A stretch of 64,000 nucleotides of DNA, taken from Pyrrhosoma nymphula. Lineage: Eukaryota; Arthropoda; Insecta; Odonata; Coenagrionidae. Position 1 is the first letter of the stretch. Every line of letters starts with the position of its first letter. The stretch covers positions 21,139,013 to 21,203,012 of the forward strand of contig OY754333.1 in NCBI GenBank assembly GCA_963573305.1. The letters are read 5' to 3'. Made by a program: the position numbers and the translations under genes. The notes under the pieces were generated by a model. It did no database searches. It saw only the letters and a program-made list of their open reading frames with translations, and was not told the origin of the DNA. Below are positions 11,905 to 23,220 of this stretch, one piece after another.

Positions 11905-12352
11905 TCATTCTCCTCTCTGCCCCTCCTCAGGCTCCTCAGTCTCTATCTTATGGGTTTCTAGGTCCTCTCTCCACTCTACCCTCATGCTATCAGCATTTTC
12001 CTTTATACGTGTTATCATCTCTTTCAGCCATTCCTGCTGTTCCCTAGCTGTTTTTCTTCGCTCTTCATCCCTCTTTTTCTGTGCTTCATCCCTTCTCTTT
12101 TGTTCTTCATCTCTTCTCATTTGTTCTTCCCTCATCTCTCTTAGTATTGCTTCTATCCCATTTCCTTCTATTGTTTCTTTTTGAATCTCAAACTATTAGG
12201 TCTGCACGTCTATCCCTTTTCTCTCTAATATCGCCTTAAGCCTTTCTTGTAATTCAAGTTTAGCTCCTTGCGTCACTATCCCACGATCTTTTAATTGTTC
12301 CTGTAGTTCTATTTTTCTTGAGTTCTAATAATTTTTTCACTACCTTCGCCAT
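11905..12352 (-). pseudogene. gag-like frame: SAP-type helix pair then coiled coil, frameshifted
   Basis: On the - strand an ATG at 12352 lies about 100 bases inside the 5' LTR. The frame begins with a Leu/Lys-rich helix. After an apparent one-base slip in an A-run near 12316, it gives a helix-loop-helix with LKDRG and GAKLELQERL, the pattern of SAP DNA/RNA-binding motifs seen in arthropod Gypsy gag proteins. Two stop codons interrupt it near 12195. Then follows a 76-codon open stretch (12135-11905) of charged heptads (MRREEQ/KRRDE type) predicting a long coiled coil. The order fits a gag N-terminus. The product is not intact. Confidence 0.5.
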
Positions 12353-12435
12353 TTTGTAAACTCCCGATTTTCTTAGGTTACTCTAATCTCCGGTAATCCC
12401 ATGGTCTCACTTTCTGCTGAGCTGTCATGCCCGAC

Positions 12436-12452
12436 ATGTTGTGCGCCAATAA
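12436..12452 (-). promoter_or_regulatory. putative primer-binding site of the LTR element
   Basis: Directly adjoining the LTR, the - strand reads TTATTGGCGCACAACATG. TTGGCGC... immediately after the 5' LTR is the usual start of Gypsy-type primer-binding sites. The matching tRNA was not determined. Confidence 0.5.
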
Positions 12453-12629
12453 TGTAACTCTTTATTTTTCTCTTCTAATTAAGTTACACTGGTAAATGTC
12501 TTAAATATTGTAATACTTCTTCATCGTTCTTTTTCGATGGTCGATTTCTCTTATTCTTGCATCCCTTGTTGTCTTGTTTATGGACTCGCATCCTTGGCGA
12601 CGGCTCTTGAACTTGCGAGTACCGTTACA
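12453..12629 (-). repeat. 5' LTR (element on - strand)
   Basis: This is a 177-bp direct repeat partner of 9832-10007, with the same TG...CA termini. It is followed by the GTAT duplication at 12630-12633. Confidence 0.85.
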
Positions 12630-14197
12630 GTATGTATGTACTTATGTTCCAAGTTTGTTTTTCTTAATTTTTTCCACTTTAAGTAATTTTATAGTATCCT
12701 CATTCAAATCATCAAAAAATTATTGTAAATTATCGATTATTTTTGGAAATTTCAGTATATGATCAAAAGGTGACTCTTGCCTCAAGTCTTGTTACTTAAA
12801 ATTTTCTTAATACATACATATTACTATGTACTAAAATGTGCCACTGATTTATACAGTGTATGTATCAAAAGGGTTACGATTGAAAAAGTACTTGCGATTA
12901 TGATTAATTGCTTGTAACTAGTGGTAAATGTTATATGATTTTAGGACTTATCTCTAAGAAAATCACTAATAATAACAGAAGGATCTAATGCTTTTTGATG
13001 TTACATTTTCCACAGAGAAGTTAAGATGTAACATTTTGCTCACATAGATTGTATTTCTTCTCAGTTTGTTCCTGACAAATTATTGGCAATCTATAATATT
13101 GCTATGCATATTTGGAATCATTTAAACTCGATTTATTATGTTATAATTTTTCATTGCAGTGCCAGAAGTCAATCTTAAGTCAAAATCCAGTATGTTAAAA
13201 TAGGTATTAATTAGAAACTATTTGTAAGTTAAAAGCAGATGAGTAATGCTTAAATTTTGGATTCCATGGTGTTATTTGTATTAAAACCATTATTTTTAAA
13301 GTGAAACTTTTGATGCCAACGAAAATAAGAAGTTTATGTAGTCAGTACAGACCCACATTAGCATGGCCTAGCCTGCGACTGCCTTCATAGTTACTAGTAG
13401 AATGTACATTAACCTCAGCCCTATGCTCATATTTCATCTCCATACAAACCTGGGCGTGCAATCATGGTTCTTCATCGCGCATGTACTCATGTTATCACTA
13501 TTTTTCAATTGGAATCATGGGAGCGAAAACTTGATAGTCATTCTTCAAATTTGGTCAGGTTCTTTAAATCACTAGTTTTCATTAATTGAGTGCATTCATA
13601 GGACAGTAACAATGAGTATTGTCTCTTTTTCCTCTTTTAAGCTGTTTGCATTTTGAATAACAATAACGACAACATGAAGAAGGAACCGTGATCCTACCCC
13701 TGGTTTGGTCACTGTTTTGGTTAATTCATTCCCTAAAACTTTAAATTTTTTATCCTTCTGGACTTCTCAAATTATCTTTTTGAAAATGTCTGGTGTGCCT
13801 TAGATTTATGGTTACTCCACTATGACTATGTGAGTCAAAAAAATGCAGAGCGCCTCCATTTTCTGTGTGCTGTTTTAAAAACGCTGCTTTCACCAATGAC
13901 TTGCGGTAGCTATTAGAAAACAAAATTTAGGTAAAAAAATGTTTCGGTTATTTCTACAAATATATTTTTAGTGGACACCAGCAATGGCAGCCAACTGTAG
14001 TGCCATTTCTATTGAATAAATGTATTTTGACTTCAGTTACTGCAGTAGTTTAATAATAACTCATGAAGTAAATGAAAATGTTGCCACTGATCTTTAAGAC
14101 TAATGCATTGTGAGTTGTCCTGCTTGGTTACGTGTCATATGCAGTTAGTATTGTTGCATTTACTGATTCTTCCTATTTCTTTTTCTTATTTTTACAG
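12630..14197. other. intron 2 remainder, no element recognised
   Basis: AT-rich intronic sequence without a supported gene. A good acceptor (TTTTTCATTGCAG, ending 13159) is followed by a 44-base segment ending in TAG just before GTATTA. It could be a cryptic exon and is discussed separately. Confidence 0.5.
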
Positions 14198-14335
14198 AGA
14201 GATTCGACCATCACTGCCCTTGGGTAGGAAACTGTGTTGGAAAGCGGAACTATCGTTATTTCTACATGTTTATTGTTTCTTTAGCATTCCTGTGTGTATT
14301 CATCTTCGCCTGCTCTCTTACTCACTTAATTTTGT
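14198..14335 (+). CDS. app: app exon: catalytic DHHC box and transmembrane helix 3
   Basis: The acceptor is TTTTTACAG; two bases complete a Glu codon, then ERFDHHCPWVGNCVGKRNYR. It holds the DHHC catalytic tetrapeptide (the Cys forms the acyl-enzyme intermediate) and the CPWVGNCVG stretch that completes the zinc-binding domain. The hydrophobic run YMFIVSLAFLCVFIFAC and following residues are membrane helix 3. The exon ends TTG-T at donor GTGAGT. All catalytic residues are present, so an active enzyme is expected. Confidence 0.96.
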
Positions 14336-17300
14336 GTGAGTATCCTGTCCGGTCTTACTTTTAAACTAATTTTTAATCTCTGCTAAGTTTTCTATGAGAT
14401 CGCCATATCCTTAGTTATTAATCTTTCCTTTCGCTGAATGGCTGCCTCTGTGGTGAATATGTTATTTATGCAATACAACAGTTGCTTTCCAAGTTTCATG
14501 TACAGCGCCACTACTTTTGGAAATGTGAATTAGGAACGAAGGAAGGGATCATGGCCGGTTATGACTGCTGGGGAAAATTTGACTGCGTTTTTAGGCCACC
14601 TATCCCTGTAGGCGGTACTACGACGTCTTTCGGCAGGCATTCAGATTCAAATTTCCGTTATTTTCATTAGTCAGCTACTACATAGCTACCTGAGTGAGTA
14701 GTTGATGTTTCCGAGTCACACTAGTGAGATATGCCATAAAATTATTTCTGAGTCTTTATCGGGCTTTTAGATTGTTCTGTATTCATTGTTAATATCTTCA
14801 GTTTTGGTAAGTTTCCAGTCACCGGCGTAGTACAGTTTCCTTCTCGCTCACACATCACAAGAAAAGGAACCCTTCCCCTTTCCTCGGAAATAATCCCTGT
14901 CGCAGGTCTAAATTTTCCTTCCGTGGGTCTTTCAACTCGCCCAGCTACTGGGAGGAAGAGTTCTCGTTCCGCTTGGAGAGGTTATTGCTCTGCTGTTCAG
15001 GGGGACGTGGTTCGGCCACGTCACATCGTCGTCAACTTGGGACTTTGAAATTTTTCGACACCGAGGTGGTATTATTTTTTTGAACAGAACTGTACATAAT
15101 GAAGAAATAGCACAGTACTTTTCTCACCATTTTCTTCTGAAAGAAACTGATAATGGTTTCAGCAGGTTGACAGTTATCTTTTGAATCCTTATTTGGCTTC
15201 TTGTTTGTGTAAAATGGTGTGGAGTGTACCAAGTCATTTCTTTATTATTAGGCTTTTTGAAAAAGTGAAACCTTTGCCAATGCAATGTTTTATGTACCCG
15301 AAAACATATTTGATGTGGTTCAATTTAAGTTATTTAAGTTGCTGTGTTTGGGGCTGTCTAAAATGCAGTAGACTCATGCTAATCCTGACCCCCACGTAAT
15401 TTAGACAAGTATGTAGTTTAGGTAGTTATAAAAAAGGGTCATGAGCTACGTGGCACTTCCAGAATCATTCACAATTATTTCCTGAAACAAGTTTTTAAAA
15501 TAAAATATAGTTAATTTGTGACTAAAGCAGAATGCCTGTACATTGATTTTCTTATTTACATTTTTTTAATGGTAAAAGTTGGTAAACACTAGTGAGGGAC
15601 GCAAATGTGAACAGCTGGTGCGATTTTTGCTTGGGGATATAGCCAGGAGTGCAAATTCCAATTTTGCACATCTTAGAAGATTACATCATGGCAATATCTG
15701 TACAAGTCTTGTATGTATTTTTGAATAAAAATGTAGCCCTTGTATGAAAATTGGAACTTTTCATCGATGAAGGCTAGCATTTCCTTCTGCATAAACTGGC
15801 AGTTGTGACGAGGGAAGAATACCATTTGCAGCTTCACGATATGAATATCGCACAGCATACTTCTTATATTACTCTTTGTACTTCATCTGAATGGGAAAGG
15901 ACATTGTTTTTCAGCATAAATAAGTTTCAATGCACTTTAAGAATATTTGGTCTAATTTTTCCCTGTGCCATTATCCACTTGACCTGAGTCTCAGAATGTG
16001 AGAAACTCCGCTTGGAGCAAATTCAAATTGATATGCTGCAGTTGGCTGAGCAGAATTAACTTTGGCTCGTGCACTTCCCATGCTTTGTTTCAACCTGAGA
16101 AAGAAATTTTTTTTCTCCTGGGGTAAATTGAAATGCCCCATGATCTCTCTAAATGTTTGGCTGCAAATGATGTTGCATGTCAATTTCCTTTGTTCTCACT
16201 CATTAATAAATAGCAATAACTCAGATTTGAACAAAGTCCATTTATAATTTTCTCTGAAAATCCCTGGATTCAAACTGCTGAAGAACTTCTTAGATTTTCT
16301 TCCTTGGAAAAAGACGTATTTCATTTTACTGATATTACATTAATGTGTTAAAGTTCATTTTGAGTAATACGTACTTGCACTTGTTATAAAACAAATGGGG
16401 GACTTCTTTTCAGTAATTCATTGATTTAATAAGGTTAAATAATAATTTTAAATGCTCATTTGTAGGCTGATATAAGGAAAGTTATTTACATCAGCAGACT
16501 AAAAAGACTCAAGAGTAAGAATCCAAAGAGAAAAGTAGCAACCATTAGTGAGACCAAAGATGAAACTGAATTTCCCATCATGCAGCAGACTCGAGCTTGC
16601 CTGCTGGCAGCTGTGGGTACAGTGACTCCACCACTAGATTGATAAGCTACTGACTCAGTTGAAGGAATGATGCGTAACAAGTTCAAAGGCTATAACATTG
16701 GTCTAAGTTTTAGTATTAATCGTAATCTCACTACCATATTGTTTTAACAAGATATTTTAAAATTTATTACCTGCCTTCTTGTCAGGAATGTGTATTGCAT
16801 AATATATTTTATTTACGTCTGACTGCCATATTTCAGCCACTATTTTTACTTAGGAGGGTCTTATATTTTTTGCAAAGTGATTGGAAGTCATTGGTGACAG
16901 GAGGTAGGTACCCAAAAAAACTTCTAGTGTTTCTTTTGGGAAATCCATGAGTAATCCAGAGCTAGCTTGATTCGGGCAACTCCTCACCGCGTATAGTCCG
17001 GATTTGCAAGGGTCTACCGTACTTCTCTCTATTAATAAATTTAGAACTCCTTTTTTCTGTCTCGTCTGTGTTATTCCCATGGACACTTCTATTCATTGAT
17101 GGGATTTTTAAAGATCTCAAGATGATTGTGTGGCAACTCTCGATGATTTGCTAATATTTTGACCGGAAATGCATTAATAAATTTGTGGCATTCTTATCCT
17201 TTTTTTTGGTGTGTGAATTATTATTAAGTGTGGATTATAGGATTTCCAAGGCCTAATTTGAATCCACTTCTTTTCCACTTTGTTTAGACACTTTACTGTG

Positions 17301-17869
17301 TTTAGCAAGTAGTGAAAAATGTTTTGTCCATGAACAGTTTTTTTACCAATATTTAACTGCTGCATTTGCCCTTAATCAAGTCTCCATTATTTATCATGGC
17401 GTCACATTTTGAGAATTAACTTAAATAATTCAATCCAAGCATTAAGTTTTTTTCTATGCATACATATGGAGAACTTCTGTATGAGCCTGTCACTGATGTG
17501 GCATCAAGAATCAGGAAATCTATCTTATATTTCTGAATTGTATGATTACAAAGTTAATGATTAGGCTTAAGAATCATTTTTTCAGGAATTATTTATCTTG
17601 TAGGCCATCTGAAATTAAACGACGTTTGTACCTACCTGCTGGAACTAAAACATTAATTTTTAAGTGCTTAGGAAGTCTATAATCGATAGACATTAAATTA
17701 CCTTCTAAATAATTTGATGCACTTAGTTGAAATGATTGAAATATCATGTATTTTATTATTAATTTTTATTTGATATTTATTTTTCATTTTGTTGGCACTT
17801 AATTTATTCATTGGCCATTAGACAATGTGCCTAAAATGCTCAATGGATGAGACAGTACTGGCTCCTTGC
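14336..17869. other. intron 3, left part, no firm feature
   Basis: I see no confident gene or element here. Two minus-strand open stretches have a coding-like look: 15971-16183, with a basic RLKQSMGSARAKV segment, and 16486-16686. Neither matches a family I can name. The rest is AT-rich. Confidence 0.4.
16486..16686 (-). other. unidentified short open frame with hydrophobic C-terminus
   Basis: This 66-codon frame ends in a strongly hydrophobic run (MVATFLFGFLLLSLFSLLM) right before the stop, preceded by a Ser/Thr/Gly-rich stretch with a Cys-Cys pair. That layout resembles the tail of a GPI-anchored or type I membrane protein. I see no clear splice acceptor or upstream exons, so this may be a chance frame or a retro-fragment. 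No function is assigned. Confidence 0.2.
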
Positions 17870-18110
17870 TTCATGCCAAACTCTAACATTCTGTAGTATA
17901 TACTTCAAATCTTTACATTTCTTGTAATCTTCATCCCATACTTATTGAGTGAGATTTGTTATGTCTCTTTCAAATTCTGCATTCCTGTGGCAAACTGGCA
18001 TTCTAATGCTTGCTCATCTGCCAGTCTTATCACTTTCATCCTGTCCACTCCTACATTCATGCCCGCTTCAAGTACTCCCCTGTCCTCTCATACCTACCTT
18101 TAGGCACATG
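17870..18110 (-). mobile_element. degenerate LINE fragment (reverse transcriptase, FADD region)
   Basis: On the - strand 18010-18065 reads GMNVGVDRMKV followed by IRLADEQ. It lines up with GMKVGGQRIKS-VRFADDQ in the LINE at 61313-64000. Flanking nucleotides also align with 61950-62100. The catalytic second Asp is replaced by Glu, and the frame is broken. It is a short relic of the same family. Confidence 0.55.
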
Positions 18111-18329
18111 TATTTTTAAGTACAGTGATCATGCCCTGCCGTATTCCACAACCAAGTCATGCCTATCTAAAATCTCCCATTAGCTATCATTAATGTGGTC
18201 TAGCCATATTTAAATATTAAATTGATGCCTATTCCTCCAGGGTACTCCCTAGTTGAGCAAAATAATTAATTAGTATTTATCAATAGTATCAATCAGTGTT
18301 AGTAATAGTTAGAGTACTGGATTAACATG

Positions 18330-18420
18330 TACATTATATCTGCATACTACCCTGCAAGCCACCACAGTGGCATGTAGCAGGGGGTGTTAGGACATCGGCC
18401 GTGAAAGGCGAGGGGATGGG
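18330..18420 (-). repeat. CR1-like LINE 3'-tail fragment
   Basis: The segment CTACCCTGCAAGCCACC with a partly complementary GGCATGTAGCAGGGGG forms a stem-loop. It is followed by TGTTAGGACA. This is the reverse complement of the 3' tail of the LINE at 54590-55431 (TCCTAACACC, then CCGCC...GGCGG, then GCGGGGTAGTATGTAGATG). Related tails occur at 52313 and 56608. Confidence 0.6.
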
Positions 18421-18672
18421 GAAAAAGATGGGGGGAGGACAGAGGTTAACTGTATGTTAACAATGTGTCTTAGGTTAGTGCCATAATGTTTTTGTTATTG
18501 TCACTAATGGTGCATTGAAAGAAGGAATTTTTGTGCTTGTCAGTTCAGCAGTTATATCCAGCTATCCTGTATATTTGTATCTCTTTAAATAAAACTTCTT
18601 TAGTTTGCCCCTGAACTCAAGTTCTTTACTCTATAAACTCTGACGAACCTCTTATATGTTTTGCATATCCAG

Positions 18673-18827
18673 TAACCAGAGACAACAGACCTTTTTTGGA
18701 AGCAGTGAGAGAAACACCGGCCAGTGTTGTGGTTGGTGTTGTATGCTTTTTCAGTGTGTGGAGTATTCTGGGACTGGCTGGGTTCCACACTTATCTCACC
18801 ACATCTAATCAAACTACAAATGAAGAT
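18673..18827 (+). CDS. app: app exon: luminal loop, transmembrane helix 4 and TTxE motif
   Basis: The acceptor TATCCAG (ends 18672) supplies TA to complete the Leu codon split at 14335. The exon encodes the short luminal loop, then ASVVVGVVCFFSVWSILGLA (membrane helix 4) and GFHTYLTTSNQTTNED. TTNE is the conserved TTxE motif after helix 4 of DHHC enzymes. The exon ends in phase 0 at GAT before GTAAGT. Other AG positions nearby (18680, 18688) would put the frame out of register with the upstream donor, which decides this acceptor. Confidence 0.92.
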
Positions 18828-19021
18828 GTAAGTTGATGGCATTGTTAATTGGCTTATGTTAAAAAAAATTAGACGTGTTTTTGTGAAGAATGTGAGTAAA
18901 TGTTTTAATTTCTGGATTTAAAACAATTTCATATTGCAATAATTTACCCTTGCTTGACTCTATTTGCCCATGGAATATAATGTTTTGCTATATTAAACAT
19001 AATTTTCTTAATTTTTTGTAG

Positions 19022-19139
19022 ATCAAGGGATCATTTAGTAGCAAACAAGGTCAAGAAAGCTTCAATCCTTACAGTGAAGGAAATGTGTGTTCTAATTGTC
19101 TCTATGTGCTATGTGGTCCAACGCCTCCTAGCCTCTTGG
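19022..19139 (+). CDS. app: app exon: cytosolic NPYS / PaCCT-like segment
   Basis: The acceptor is TTTTTTGTAG. The exon encodes IKGSFSSKQGQESFNPYSEG followed by NVCSNCLYVLCGPTPPSLL. The NP-aromatic-S segment and the following Cys-rich stretch correspond to the conserved post-TM4 (PaCCT-like) region of DHHC proteins; the CGPxPPS ending is characteristic of the ZDHHC9/14/18 group. It ends TTG-G before GTAAGT, and the next exon supplies AT to give Asp. The preceding intron is only 194 bp, the shortest in the gene. Confidence 0.95.
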
Positions 19140-19607
19140 GTAAGTTGTGTAATTTTTACTCATGGTAGTTTTATTCTTGCTAACTATTATCAGTTAAGAC
19201 AGTACAGAATGAGTTATTTAATAGTTTATGTATTTTTAAAATGAGATCTTTTGATAGTTTTCTGTTTAATAACACTTACCTGAAGATGTAACTTTGGTGC
19301 AAAACGGGTTGTTTGTAGATAAATCTGTGTGGAATTTTAAAGTATGTAAATCATATTTTAATTGTTATGTAATTACATTTGTTTATTTTATTTGAAAATG
19401 GTGTCTAGCACAGCAAAAACTGAATTTCTCTCTTGAAAATGACCATTTCAAATGTTTTTTTTTTGTATTCTTTTAATTTTTTAGCCAAAATTATTATTAC
19501 TGCTCGGAATTTTTTCTGTTTTTTTATGCCTGTCCATACCAAACTTTGCCCTCACTCAGTTTTATAAAGAACACATTTTCCTAATCAAATCGCATTTTTC
19601 TCTGCAG

Positions 19608-19744
19608 ATCGAAGAGGAGTGATCTCAACTCAGCACATGACTCCATCTCCAGACTCCGGGCTACGTAGTGCCGGAGAAGACTGTAGAGATGTAGTAGCAC
19701 TTGGGGGAAAGACTTATGGGACCGTGTGGAACTCACATCCATCA
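19608..19744 (+). CDS. app: app exon: start of the variable cytosolic tail
   Basis: The exon follows TCTGCAG and opens with the conserved DRRG that ends the core in this group. It then runs through a Ser/Thr-rich stretch (VISTQHMTPSPDSGLRSAGE) and a KTYGTVWNSHPS segment. It ends in phase 0 at TCA before GTAAGA. The tail beyond DRRG is poorly conserved and probably regulatory, so I cannot assign functions to its residues. Confidence 0.88.
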
Positions 19745-19853
19745 GTAAGATTTTTTTTTCATTTCTTGCTGTGGTTACTTCTGGCCACAGTGGTGGCAAG
19801 ATAAATTTGTCACCTTTTAACCCTAAGGTCTTGGCTTTGAATCTCCCTTGTGA

Positions 19854-19888
19854 GGATTTCTCAACACCCGAGGATTTCTCAACACCCT
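19854..19888. repeat. 18-bp tandem duplication
   Basis: GAGGATTTCTCAACACCC is repeated head to tail twice in intron 6, about 110 bp past the exon. Probably a local slippage event. Confidence 0.7.
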
Positions 19889-20276
19889 AGGCTTGGGTGT
19901 GTTGTGAATTGTGGTTGTTCCACCCTTTTGAAAATCAGCCAAGAGTGGCTAATTGATATCCCATGGTCCAACGGAAGTGTCCACAAAGGAGAAGTAACCT
20001 TATCCCAATATTTGGCTTATCAGACAAAAATGTTCTCACATTCCCAGTCCCAATTTATGGCAAAATAAGAAAAAATGCTCTTTTGCTAATGCATCTCTTC
20101 TCCTAATATCCCTGCTACATTTTTTTACTATCAATATATATTCCACGTTTATCAAATTGATTTTCTAATGTGTTTACCAGATGCTGAACTCCTTTGGGTA
20201 GCTTACTAACTAATAAATAAACACATAAATAAATTTATTGGTCACAGAGGATATGTACTTGTATATACATATATAG

Positions 20277-20385
20277 GACGCCTGGTCATTAGCAATTCTA
20301 ACGATCATAATCCGGTGTCGTCCTACTTTTATTCCTACTTTAAGCTCTTCCAATGCCTCTCTAACAATTTCTTTGACAACATTAC
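20277..20385 (-). mobile_element. degenerate LINE fragment (reverse transcriptase)
   Basis: About 100 bp aligns with 62088-62190 of the LINE at the right edge: CCTGGTC, then a TCTAACGA-like word, then CCTACTTTTATTCC and CCAATGCCTCTCTAAC. On the - strand it preserves an IVREALEELKVGIKVG-like stretch, the region just before the FADD box, with Asn replacing the first Asp (IANDQ). Confidence 0.6.
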
Positions 20386-21115
20386 ACCATTTAAGAAGTC
20401 TCTGGCACTGTAGGGTAAACGTTGGCTTTAAACCAATTCTTGATGTGGAAAATATCCTGAAAGTATTATTTTACATGGCCCAGAAGAGTTTTAATCATTT
20501 ACCAGTTGTTAATATAATAAAGAGTGGAATATTGCGATGTGGTATTTATCCTTGGTGTATCAATATTTATATAATTTATGCTGATTAGTTCCTAAGTATC
20601 AAGTGGCTGGATAAGCCAAGCTTTTCACTCTCTCTGGAATATGTACTTGAAGGGACGGGGTCACCATTGCTTTGGGAACAATAAGTTGCTGTACCCTAAT
20701 TCTTTTTTATGTCTTTATTGATGAGAGAAATCATCCCTATAAGAGACAGATGTCTCTCTCATCTCCTGGCAGTGTGATATTCAGGTTTTTCACAACAAAC
20801 TGGACATAAATGATGACATAAGAAAAGTTTAAGTTGGGATCTTTGTTTTTTTTTCTCTGTCTGGAACTAATTTCTTTGACCTTTATAGTTCTGTATTAAT
20901 TGAACTTTTTGAGAGCCCTGTTATAATTTTTACTTTCTTGAGTGAAGTTAAACATCTTTAGTTAATATTTATTTTCTGGTGGCATGACGTAATGGATTAG
21001 TTTGATATATACATGACAATAGGTGTTAATAAGCTCAAGAAGTGCAGCACATACCGCTGCACATGGTTATAACTCATCAGTCTTTTATTTGACACTTGGC
21101 TTCTCGTTATTGCAG

Positions 21116-21353
21116 AATGGAATTGCCCACTTGGAGTCGCCGACCAAGATGACGCAAATGGTCCCCCAATCCTCCCCACCTCCGTCTCCTGCGTCTCCCA
21201 TCTCCTCCCTGCCCCCTACATCGTCCTCGTCGTCCCCACCGTCAAGTCGGTCCACGCACCGTCTCGTGCAAGATGTCCCCGGGAGCGTTGGCACTCCAAG
21301 AGTCAACCCGGTGGCATCTCCACACGACGACGAGTGTGTGGTGGATGAAATGG
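21116..21353 (+). CDS. app: app exon: Ser/Pro-rich low-complexity tail
   Basis: The acceptor is TTATTGCAG. The exon starts NGIAHLESPTKMTQMVPQ and continues through a long run of Ser and Pro (PPPSPASPIS, SSSSSPPSS) to THRLVQDVPGSVGTP and DDECVVDEM. It ends ATG-G before GTAAGC. It is much more GC-rich than the surrounding intron, as expected for low-complexity coding sequence. This disordered tail probably carries phosphorylation or interaction sites. The opposite-strand Gly/Asp frame is only its shadow. Confidence 0.88.
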
Positions 21354-22064
21354 GTAAGCAGCCTATTACTGGAACTAATGCTCTGGTTTCCTTCTTTTTT
21401 TAACCCTTAGATTCTCAAGGTGCCAATATATTGGCTTGCACAGGTGGCCTTAATAAGTTTAAGGTGGCCATGTATTGGTTCGTTGGTACAGAAAGTCTTT
21501 TGTTTAAACTTGGTTTGTAAAAAAGTTAAACCTCCCCTAGTAGCACAAAAAGGATAAAACCTGTATAATATACAGATTCCTGTATACATGGTATCCGGGA
21601 AAAATCTGTATTATATCTATATAAATCTCTACCAAATGTCCTCTACTTTTCATATATTATCTAGATCATATCTAGATTTTCTCCATCTCAGAAAAAGAGA
21701 TAAATAATGGATTAAATCTATTCTCAGTATACATGTGCTATATACCGTAAAATATCAAGCAATGGCAGAATGTGAGATTCTGAAACAAATCGGATAACAA
21801 AGACATGTTATGCAAAAAAATATATAAAACTGTCTGGGTCCCAGGTATGGTTACCATTAGCCTCAAAAAAAGAGGCAAATTCAATATACATGCATACCTA
21901 TACTGGCTGAAAGGAAATTGCATCATCTTGAGGAAATATTATTTTCAGAGAACACTACTTAACTTACTATGACAGACAACCAAGCCCTTAATTTCATTAA
22001 ATAATTGTAGCAGGTAAATGGGAGTGATGAGTTAAATCAGACAAATGTGTATGAGTAGAAAACA

Positions 22065-22081
22065 TTTATTCCTTCTTTATT
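22065..22081 (-). terminator. poly(A) signals of the minus-strand remnant gene
   Basis: Two AATAAA hexamers on the - strand (22076-22081 and 22065-22070) lie 30-46 bases after the stop codon at 22111-22113, a normal spacing for a short 3' UTR. Confidence 0.5.
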
Positions 22082-22110
22082 AAAATGAAACATCTCTCAT
22101 TAGGATCCTT

Positions 22111-22229
22111 TTACATCAGGCTCCTCTTCTTCCTGCTTCTTGCATTGGCCTGCCTTATCCACTCAGCAACTGCTTTGCTCACCTCCTTCCTAGTGGAACT
22201 TGACAAACTAGGCCTGGACCTGATGGCAT
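22111..22229 (-). CDS. terminal exon of a remnant gene inside the TIR element (DUF4806-like tail)
   Basis: On the - strand a good acceptor (TTAATGCTTTCAG) is followed by 119 bases open in one frame to TAA. That frame encodes a Ser/Arg-rich start, then TRKEVSKAVAEWIRQANARS and a basic end. The helix with Trp and alternating Glu/Lys/Ala resembles the C-terminal helix of DUF4806 proteins, which are common in arthropods and often transposon-linked; this is a judgement from memory. Two poly(A) signals follow. The upstream exon at 22656-22679 does not join in this frame, so middle exons appear deleted. Confidence 0.4.
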
Positions 22230-22655
22230 CTGAAAGCATTAATATAAAATGTATCACTATTGATTATTTTAGCTGACCCGTGGGGAAAATTTCATACAAT
22301 AGGACATAAATCTGCAAAGTGAGACAAAAACATTTTTGATTGGTACATACAGGTTGCATATTAATGATGGCATTCCTAATTCTGCATATAATATTGATGA
22401 GATATTTCCCAGTTCCCTCCACACCCCACATTTTAAACTGAATGGTTTAGAAAGAACACAGATGAATTCCTTTTATTGGGCATGTTCGTAATAATTGGCA
22501 GTGAAGATGGATAAAGTAAGAATTTCGCGGGTACGATTCTGTAACTGCAAATTTTTAAGGCTCAATACAACAAATAACATTCTACAGACGGGAAGTAAAC
22601 ACACATTTAAAATTTCCAATTGAAATCAGAAAACAACAAACAAGACGAGACTCAC

Positions 22656-22679
22656 CTTAAATTGTACAAATTGAACCAT
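22656..22679 (-). CDS. possible first coding exon of the remnant gene
   Basis: On the - strand ATG opens MVQFVQFK and is followed directly by a strong GTGAGT donor. Joined directly to the acceptor at 22230 it would read out of the frame used by the terminal exon and stop early. The pair therefore looks like the two ends of a gene whose middle was lost. Confidence 0.3.
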
Positions 22680-23220
22680 CACAAACGTGCACAATCGTAG
22701 GGATGCCGTCAAAGATGGATGCCGTTTTCTTACTAAACGGCCGTTGCGTGGACACGGCACGCCGTGTCAACAGTTGGTAATCCTCCGCACCTCAGACATA
22801 AGAAAATAGTCCCTTTCGGAGTGTGAGTAAATTCCTTTAATTCAGCACGTAACAGCATGTAAATAGTACATTCTCATCGGCCGATTTAAATTGCAATCTC
22901 CCCTTTTCGAGAACTTATACTATAATATACTTTTTATTCTTCCGCAAAACTTCAACACAGTTACTTGAGAATACAGAGCTAGATTCAGGGACTATTAAAG
23001 AAATATTCGTTAAATATCGGTTGAAAAATGCTGTTCTTAGTCGGGAAAATTTGAAGAAATGGACGCATAGTCGTCATGTACAATTTCCTTTAGGCACTGA
23101 GAAATTTCAGATGAAATGGAGACTGATTCTCTATATGAGTATAATGTATATTTTTTCCTAAATGTATCCAATTTAAATCTTTTTCGTGGAGCGTTGAATC
23201 TGGATTTAATACAGATTTTA

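Larger units (their letters stand above)
9832..12629 (-). mobile_element. LTR retroelement (Gypsy-like), internally short, - strand
   Basis: Two direct repeats of 176-177 bp (9832-10007 and 12453-12629) begin TGTAAC and end TTACA. They are flanked by the same 4-bp word GTAT (9828-9831, 12630-12633), a Gypsy-type target duplication. On the - strand the sequence just inside the 12453 repeat reads TTATTGGCGCACAACATG, resembling a tRNA primer-binding site. Only about 2.4 kb lies between the repeats. It contains gag-like frames with frameshifts and no protease, reverse transcriptase or integrase that I can see. The LTRs differ at several positions and by small indels, so the copy is not recent. 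Confidence 0.85.

Noticed and set aside
21085..21306. Gly/Asp-rich minus-strand frame
   Set aside because: Antisense shadow of the Ser/Pro-rich app exon at 21116-21353.
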